Source of the DNA: Promethearchaeota archaeon
GTDB taxonomy: Archaea > Asgardarchaeota > Lokiarchaeia > Sigynarchaeales > SOKP01
Length of the DNA: 10,371 nucleotides
Assembly (NCBI GenBank): GCA_016839845.1
Contig: JAEOTL010000545.1
Location: 1 to 10,371 of the forward strand
Direction: 5' to 3'
Position numbers and translations under genes: made by a program. The notes below the pieces were generated by a model that saw nothing but the letters and a program-made list of their open reading frames with translations, made no database searches and was not told the DNA's origin. Below, piece by piece: positions 6,545-10,371 of the stretch. Positions within the stretch are counted from its first letter, which is position 1. Each line of letters starts with the position of its first letter.

Positions 6545-7624
6545 TTAATTAAAATTAAGAGGATAAGTACCCCATTTTTTTATTGCTTTTGGTACTGCCA
6601 TGATATTTTTCATTGAAACACCCCATGGCAGGCAACAGATAGGTCCTACTAAGTATCTTCCCTTAGAGGCTAAATGCATAATATTTTCTTTTACTTTTTT
6701 TTCTACATCAAGGGGAGTACCATTGAATAACTCACGGCTTACATCAATATTTGCTCCGATTATTGCAACATTCGGATGTTTTTCTCTAAAATCAACCCAA
6801 TATTCAATATCTAGTGGATGTGAGCCATTAATAGCCAGTAGGTCAATTTCACTACACACTTCGTTAAAGTATGGTGTAGTCCCGCAATTATGAAGTACTA
6901 TTCTAGCATTTGTCTCTTTTTGTATCCTTTTAATAAAATCCCCTTCATACTTCATGGCATCTTCAAAACTCATCATATGTTTATTAAACGCATATCCCGT
7001 AAAGAAAATAGTTGGACTAAATCCTATTTTTTCGTTATAAAAATTATATACATCCATTTGGGATTCATAAACTTTCTCACATAATTTTAATAGAAGATCA
7101 GGATTACGCCTCATATCTCTATAAGCTTCTACTCCTCTTAATTCTTGTACAACTGACCAAATCCCAAGAGCACAACTTGGGCGGAATTTTGTTTTTTCAC
7201 CAATTAATTTTGCAGCTGAAAGGCACGTGTCCCACATTTGTACTTTGCTATGATCTGGAATCTCCAGCTTCTCAATATCTTCTAGTGTTTTACAAACTGC
7301 TCCCTGTTCAACCATAAACACTTTATAATCAAACCATTTTATTATTTCTTCTTTCTTGTTAGCCTCTGCGAATGCTAAAGCTTCTGCTGGGCCTGCATAG
7401 GCTGTAGGTATTGCGACAGTATCGGCTTTCAAGTACTCATATGTCATAATAGCGGCATTAGCATAAGCTTTAGGAGAGGATGTTAATTCTCGTAGTGTCT
7501 TCCCTGATATTCGACAAATCATTTCTTCACAAGCAAGGGGGAAATAGGGTACACGGTCAATCTTCGACGCACCTACTAAAGTTGCTCCGGTTCTCATTCT
7601 CGATGCTTCCCAATCATGCGGCAT
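6545..7624 (-). CDS. UroD/MtaA-family cobalamin-dependent methyltransferase
   Basis: 359 residues of the uroporphyrinogen decarboxylase-like family that includes MtaA and MtbA (methylcobamide:coenzyme M methyltransferases) and the first methyltransferases of some O-demethylases; cytoplasmic. Family marks: a barrel beginning near residue 11 (RMRTGATLVGASKIDRVP), HNC with H245 and C247, and PICCLPWGVSMKN with C330 as the third zinc ligand; C331 lies next to it. The zinc site activates a thiol or other methyl acceptor, or the donor, opposite the corrinoid. The UroD porphyrin-decarboxylation role is unlikely, because the start region lacks its conserved arginine-rich signature and the partner gene is a corrinoid protein. 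It starts one base after the stop of that gene; a GGGGG site (7634-7638) inside the upstream gene's end points to translational coupling. Whether it loads methyl onto the corrinoid or takes it to coenzyme M or tetrahydropterin is undecided. Confidence 0.85.
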   Translation of the reverse strand: MPHDWEASRMRTGATLVGASKIDRVPYFPLACEEMICRISGKTLRELTSSPKAYANAAIMTYEYLKADTVAIPTAYAGPAEALAFAEANKKEEIIKWFDYKVFMVEQGAVCKTLEDIEKLEIPDHSKVQMWDTCLSAAKLIGEKTKFRPSCALGIWSVVQELRGVEAYRDMRRNPDLLLKLCEKVYESQMDVYNFYNEKIGFSPTIFFTGYAFNKHMMSFEDAMKYEGDFIKRIQKETNARIVLHNCGTTPYFNEVCSEIDLLAINGSHPLDIEYWVDFREKHPNVAIIGANIDVSRELFNGTPLDVEKKVKENIMHLASKGRYLVGPICCLPWGVSMKNIMAVPKAIKKWGTYPLNFN

Positions 7625-7625
7625 C

Positions 7626-8267
7626 TTATGAAACCCCCATGAGCTTTTTAATTAATTTCACTCCTTCCCATCCATCCTTGGCCCACCCATCAGCACCAAT
7701 TTGGCGACATGATTCCTCCGATAAAATCCCTCCACCTAATACAATTTTTGCTTTAATTCCTTTTCTTTTAAGCAACACTACTGTTTCTGTCATTTTAGAT
7801 ATTGTCATTGTTAATAACCCACTAATACCAATAATATCTACATTTTCTTTTTTCGCAGCTTCTAAGAATTTTTCAGGTGGGACATCTACTCCTAAATCTA
7901 TTACCTCAAAACCTTGGCCCTGTAATAGTGCAATAACCAGACTTTTTCCTATACTGTGTAAATCCCCTTCAGGAGTTCCAATTAAGACTTTACCAAGTGT
8001 TAGATGAGCTGCATCTTTTAATTTCAGTTTAATCGCATCTATGCAATTATTAATCGCGTCTGCCGCTAATAGCATGTCACCTAGAAAAAATTCTCCCTCC
8101 TCATATTTTAATCCAACGGTTTCTGCTCCTTGTATAACAGCATCATTTAGTAAACGTTTGGAATCAACTCCCGCTTCCAAAGCTTCATGAACTAACTCGG
8201 TTGCGTCTTCTGGAAGGCCACTTATAATGGCTTTCCTTAACTTCCCCAATATTTCACTATCATCCAA
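7626..8267 (-). CDS. Methyltransferase corrinoid protein (cobalamin-binding)
   Basis: 213 residues, normal for the MtaC/MtbC/MttC-type corrinoid proteins that carry the methyl group between two methyltransferases; cytoplasmic. Residues about 1-88 are the helical cap (methionine-synthase B12-binding-like), and about 91-213 the Rossmann-like cobalamin domain. The base-off/His-on motif is complete: GDLHSIGK at 101-108 with D102, H104 and G107, then SGLLTM at 149-154 and the nucleotide-loop GGG at 178-180. It starts with TTG at 8267: no ATG fits, the N-terminus (DDSEILGKLRKAI) matches the family, and GGTG about ten bases upstream may be the ribosome binding site. It is translated with the downstream methyltransferase. 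The usual substrate-specific partner (MttB, MtaB or MtmB) and the activase RamA are not in the window. Substrate unknown. Confidence 0.93.
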   Translation of the reverse strand: MDDSEILGKLRKAIISGLPEDATELVHEALEAGVDSKRLLNDAVIQGAETVGLKYEEGEFFLGDMLLAADAINNCIDAIKLKLKDAAHLTLGKVLIGTPEGDLHSIGKSLVIALLQGQGFEVIDLGVDVPPEKFLEAAKKENVDIIGISGLLTMTISKMTETVVLLKRKGIKAKIVLGGGILSEESCRQIGADGWAKDGWEGVKLIKKLMGVS

Positions 8268-8325
8268 AAATTGATTACACCAGAGATATTTGAAAAAACT
8301 TATAATATTCTTATTAAAACCAATT

Positions 8326-8349
8326 TTTAAATAAACTTTGTTATTTAAA
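8326..8349. promoter_or_regulatory. Perfect 9-bp dyad in the corrinoid gene promoter region
   Basis: TTTAAATAA (8326-8334), spacer ACTTTG, TTATTTAAA (8341-8349). It lies 59-82 bases before the corrinoid protein start. The proximal arm read on the - strand (GTTTATTTAAAAA, 8324-8336) is a plausible TATA box, so a bound protein would block or assist the pre-initiation complex. The region 8268-8395 holds no gene. Confidence 0.4.
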
Positions 8350-8395
8350 GAATTACTCCTTACCCATTAGGAAGAGAAATTAAAGTGAATTTTTC

Positions 8396-8623
8396 TTAAA
8401 CTTTCTCAATTTTCAAGTAGTAATTCTCACCCTCAATCTTAAAAACTAGTAGTTTATCTACGTGTTTTTCAATATACCGTTTTATATTCTCACCTGCTTC
8501 AGCGAAATCCCCAGTTACTTCGATTATATCTCCACTCTCCATTTCAAGGAGCTGCCTTTTAGTTTTTGCCACCGGTAGTGGGCAAACAAGCCCAGAGCAG
8601 TCTAATTTACGTATATTTCTCAT
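8396..8623 (-). CDS. TusA/SirA-family sulfur carrier protein
   Basis: 75 residues, the full length of a single TusA domain; cytoplasmic. The signature CPLP stands at residues 14-17 with C14 as the expected persulfide-carrying cysteine, inside LDCSGLVCPLPVAKTK; an extra cysteine, C9, lies nearby. The beta-alpha-beta-alpha-beta-beta layout is clear (DIIEVTGDF in the middle, YYLKIEKV at the end). TusA proteins pass sulfane sulfur as persulfide to partners for tRNA thiolation, cofactor synthesis or, with DsrE and Hdr-like proteins, sulfur oxidation. It follows the DsrE gene by 23 bases with an AGAGGAT ribosome binding site, so the two form one operon and probably one sulfur relay. Which sulfur acceptor is used cannot be told. 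The symbol tusA is withheld because archaeal members differ in role. Confidence 0.9.
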   Translation of the reverse strand: MRNIRKLDCSGLVCPLPVAKTKRQLLEMESGDIIEVTGDFAEAGENIKRYIEKHVDKLLVFKIEGENYYLKIEKV

Positions 8624-8646
8624 TTTTTAATTAATCCTCTTTTTTA

Positions 8647-9006
8647 TTAACTAAATAAGACATTGTCAGCTTCAGCGCACATTTCCACTAAACAATTCAT
8701 AGTTGTCTTTTTTATTCCTTCTATAAATTCATCTTCAGTAAATCCCCGGGCTTTCATACATACTCCACATCCTTTCACGCTTGCACCTTCTGCTATTACG
8801 TCTTTCATCCATTTTCCAACGTTATCGTGAGTAGTTGGGTCTTGGTTTTTCTTCCCTGCATAAATGCCATCTTCAATTAAGAAAATATTAATCTTATGCC
8901 CTTCCAATAAAGCTGTATAGGCAAATCTTAGCATAGTAAATGACCTTTCTGATTTGTAGGGTCCGTCCGCAATTATGATGGTAAATATCTTGTTATCATT
9001 TGTCAT
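8647..9006 (-). CDS. DsrE-family sulfur relay protein
   Basis: 119 residues of the DsrE/TusD/DsrF-like family (single domain, alpha/beta, usually a trimer or hexamer); cytoplasmic. The family block VKGCGVCMKARGF at residues 78-90 carries C80 and C83, with the cysteine of CMKARG matching the persulfide-binding position of DsrE/TusD. Further cysteines are C105 and C110 near the C-terminus. The N-terminus (FTIIIADGPYKSERSFTMLRFAYTAL) is the first strand and helix of the fold. DsrE-type proteins receive or give sulfane sulfur to TusA, which is encoded immediately downstream. The ATG at 9006 has AAGGAAT eight bases upstream. No DsrF/DsrH or TusB/TusC homologue is next to it, so it is not a classical TusBCD set. 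It is transcribed divergently from the LysR regulator. Confidence 0.88.
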   Translation of the reverse strand: MTNDNKIFTIIIADGPYKSERSFTMLRFAYTALLEGHKINIFLIEDGIYAGKKNQDPTTHDNVGKWMKDVIAEGASVKGCGVCMKARGFTEDEFIEGIKKTTMNCLVEMCAEADNVLFS

Positions 9007-9046
9007 TTATTTATTCCTTGTTTCTTCTTTAAGTGAAGTATATCTT

Positions 9047-9062
9047 ACTAATTATGATTAGT
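9047..9062. promoter_or_regulatory. Palindromic operator candidate before the dsrE-tusA genes
   Basis: ACTAAT (9047-9052), TATG, ATTAGT (9057-9062) is a perfect dyad 41-56 bases before the DsrE start. On the - strand it lies just downstream of a TATA-like stretch (TATTTTTTAAC, 9061-9071), between that box and the expected transcription start, where a bound repressor would block. LysR-type regulators usually bind short interrupted dyads, so the divergent neighbour is the first candidate; this is an inference. Confidence 0.5.
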
Positions 9063-9071
9063 TAAAAAATA
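9062..9071 (-). promoter_or_regulatory. TATA-like box of the dsrE-tusA operon
   Basis: TATTTTTTAA on the - strand, about 56-65 bases before the DsrE start. Transcription starting about 25 bases downstream would leave a leader of roughly 35 bases containing the AAGGAAT ribosome binding site. Confidence 0.35.
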
Positions 9072-9098
9072 GAGTGTTTATTAATTTTTTCGTAATGG

Positions 9099-9123
9099 TT
9101 TATTTAAAAAATCGATAAATAAA
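9099..9123. promoter_or_regulatory. Second dyad in the lysR/dsrE divergent region
   Basis: TTTATTTA (9099-9106) and TAAATAAA (9116-9123) are exact complements with nine bases between. It lies 58-82 bases before the lysR start and could overlap a lysR promoter, as in LysR autoregulation. Arms made only of A and T make chance more likely. Confidence 0.3.
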
Positions 9124-9180
9124 AATAGTATGATGTCATCCCTTGTTATAATAGTGGAGTTTAGAATGGCGAGTTAAAAA

Positions 9181-10095
9181 TTGAATATCGAATATCTACG
9201 AAATTTTGTTAAATTAACTGAATATAGAAATTTTTCAGAGTTAGCAAAGCATCTACCCATTTCTCAAAGCACCTTATCACACCAAATCTCACAGTTAGAA
9301 AAAGATTTTGGAAATGTGGTGCTAATTAATAGAACTACAAAGAAATTTGAGTTGACTAAAGCAGGAGAGATATTACTAGATTATGCTGACCAAATTATAC
9401 ATTTATACGATTCCTGCATACTAGAAGTTGCAGAAACACAAGATCAAATTCTTGAAGAGATTGTTATTTCTGCCTCAACAATTCCTGGATCTCATATTTT
9501 ACCACGGTTTATCGCAGAATTTAGGAATAAGAACCCAAATGTTAACTTTAAAATAGTAGTTAATAATTCAAAGAAATCCATCGATAATTTAAAAAACGAT
9601 CTGACCGATTTCGCAGGGATTGGAAGCTTCATGGGCAATAAACCAAGTGACTTTGATTATATTAAAATTGGCGAGGATGAATTTAAATTCATATGTTCTC
9701 CTCATCATGATCTATTGAAAGATGGAGATATCAATGTTGAATTTAAAGATTTAACAAGATATCCTTTTATTTGGCGAGAAGAGGGCTCTGGAATGAGGGA
9801 AACTTTCACAGAACAATTTCCCGATTATACCAAATTAGATATTGAACTAGAAATAAATGATAATGATTCTATTATATCGACTGTAAGTGATTCAAATTAT
9901 ATTAGTATTATGAGTGAATTAATGGCTGACAAAGCAGAATCAGCCGGTCTGATAAAAACATTACGAATTAGTGATTACCCTCTAATAGCTAAGAGAAAAC
10001 TGTTTTTTCTGAAGCTAAAGAAAAGAAAACTAAGTAAATTGAAAAAGAAATTTTGGGATGAAATAGAATTAAAAACTAGAAAAAATAGAAGATAA
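9181..10095 (+). CDS. LysR-family transcriptional regulator
   Basis: 304 residues. Residues 1-60 are the winged helix-turn-helix: MNIEYLRNFVKLTEYRNFSE, the recognition region ISQSTLSHQISQLEKDFG and the wing LINRTTKKFELTKAG. A linker helix runs to about 90, then comes the periplasmic-binding-protein-like effector domain (EIVISASTIPGSHILPRFIAEF; REEGSGMRETF at 199-209, a binding-cleft block seen in CysB-like and related members). The last 35 residues are unusually basic (KRKLFFLKLKKRKLSKLKKK). The start is TTG at 9181: a stop TAA lies two codons upstream, no early ATG exists, and the protein then begins exactly as LysR proteins do. It is divergent from dsrE-tusA, the classical layout for a LysR regulator and its target; the effector may be a sulfur compound, but this is not shown. 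Confidence 0.93.
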   Translation: MNIEYLRNFVKLTEYRNFSELAKHLPISQSTLSHQISQLEKDFGNVVLINRTTKKFELTKAGEILLDYADQIIHLYDSCILEVAETQDQILEEIVISASTIPGSHILPRFIAEFRNKNPNVNFKIVVNNSKKSIDNLKNDLTDFAGIGSFMGNKPSDFDYIKIGEDEFKFICSPHHDLLKDGDINVEFKDLTRYPFIWREEGSGMRETFTEQFPDYTKLDIELEINDNDSIISTVSDSNYISIMSELMADKAESAGLIKTLRISDYPLIAKRKLFFLKLKKRKLSKLKKKFWDEIELKTRKNRR

Positions 10096-10109
10096 TCTTT
10101 AAGACTTAT

Positions 10110-10371
10110 CTACTCATCTACCTTTCTCATGTGCCTAATTGCTTGAATAGAATAAACTACACTCGTGATAATAGCATGAACGCAAATTGAAAAAATAGTA
10201 TATTCAAAATGACCTAAAATACCAAATATTAAGATATGCAAAGTATAAATATTTCTTCTTCCATCAAATTTTCGAAAGATTTGATCAAATCGAGTGCTAT
10301 CAGCTAAAGTAATCCCCATTACTTCTTTATATTGCATTGAACAATGCCGATTAAATGAATCCATTAAAAGC
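10110..10371 (-). CDS. C-terminal part of a membrane protein, possibly a CDP-alcohol phosphatidyltransferase
   Basis: The frame runs open off the right edge, so the ATG at 10364 need not be the start; 87 codons are visible. It contains a polar part (ADSTRFDQIFRKFDGRRN) followed by two hydrophobic helices, about IYTLHILIFGILGHF and YTIFSICVHAIITSVVYSI, and a short charged tail. A polar RRN/RRD stretch followed by two final helices resembles the C-terminus of CDP-alcohol phosphatidyltransferases, including the archaeal enzymes fused to a sugar nucleotidyltransferase; those make inositol-phosphate lipids or solutes. The catalytic motif of that family would lie outside the window, so this is only a suggestion. 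It converges with the LysR gene (14 bases between the stops). Confidence 0.6.
   Translation of the reverse strand, partial: LLMDSFNRHCSMQYKEVMGITLADSTRFDQIFRKFDGRRNIYTLHILIFGILGHFEYTIFSICVHAIITSVVYSIQAIRHMRKVDE

Noticed and set aside
6600..7084. Two short + strand open frames
   Set aside because: Both are antisense to the UroD-type methyltransferase gene, without a ribosome binding site or recognisable protein.
6545..7624. Genuine uroporphyrinogen decarboxylase (hemE)
   Set aside because: The HNC and C-terminal cysteine zinc motif and the coupled corrinoid protein gene point to a methyltransferase, and the porphyrin-binding arginine block is absent.
7480..8007. Open frame on the + strand, 175 codons
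   Set aside because: Antisense to the methyltransferase and corrinoid genes; low-complexity serine/proline-rich translation typical of a shadow frame.
8396..9006. TusA and DsrE genes as a YedF-type selenium metabolism protein
   Set aside because: YedF is a fusion with TusA at the N-terminus and a DsrE-like domain after it; here the proteins are separate, in the opposite order, and no selenium gene is nearby.

Overview
The window most likely comes from an archaeon, and the gene mix suggests an Asgard lineage such as Lokiarchaeia; this is an inference. The evidence is an archaeal-type CO dehydrogenase/acetyl-CoA synthase delta subunit, a surface protein with a signal peptide and a C-terminal IPGF-plus-helix-plus-lysine sorting-like tail, several start codons with a TATA-like box 20-30 bases upstream and no clear ribosome binding site, a T-run terminator, AT-rich DNA, and a UroD-type methyltransferase/corrinoid protein pair of the kind common in such genomes.

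Positions 1-3482 hold lysine biosynthesis by the diaminopimelate route. dapB (cut by the left edge, + strand) faces a dapF-lysA pair on the - strand. Between them lie a small two-helix membrane protein gene and about 210 bases of non-coding DNA with two inverted repeats. With dapB reducing the dihydrodipicolinate-level intermediate, dapF epimerising LL- to meso-diaminopimelate and lysA decarboxylating it to lysine, the last steps are here; the middle steps are not in the window.

Positions 3483-6520 hold three + strand genes: a glycoprotein-like surface protein with a beta-sandwich resembling PPC domains, cdhD (Wood-Ljungdahl pathway, probably with a non-AUG start upstream of the first ATG), and a metallo-beta-lactamase-fold hydrolase with a C-terminal TPR-like unit.

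Positions 6545-9006 are all - strand. In transcription order they are a DsrE-family protein, a TusA-family sulfur carrier, a cobalamin-binding corrinoid protein and a UroD/MtaA-family methyltransferase. A LysR-type regulator (9181-10095, +) is transcribed divergently from the DsrE gene across a 174-base region with two perfect inverted repeats. The corrinoid/methyltransferase pair is a methyl-transfer module, and cdhD acts on a corrinoid methyl in acetyl-CoA synthesis, so one-carbon methyl metabolism links positions 4315-8267. Whether the sulfur-relay genes belong to the same system is open, and is the most interesting question in the window. The right edge cuts a membrane protein gene that may be the C-terminus of a CDP-alcohol phosphatidyltransferase.

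No tRNA, rRNA, CRISPR array, insertion sequence or attachment site was seen.
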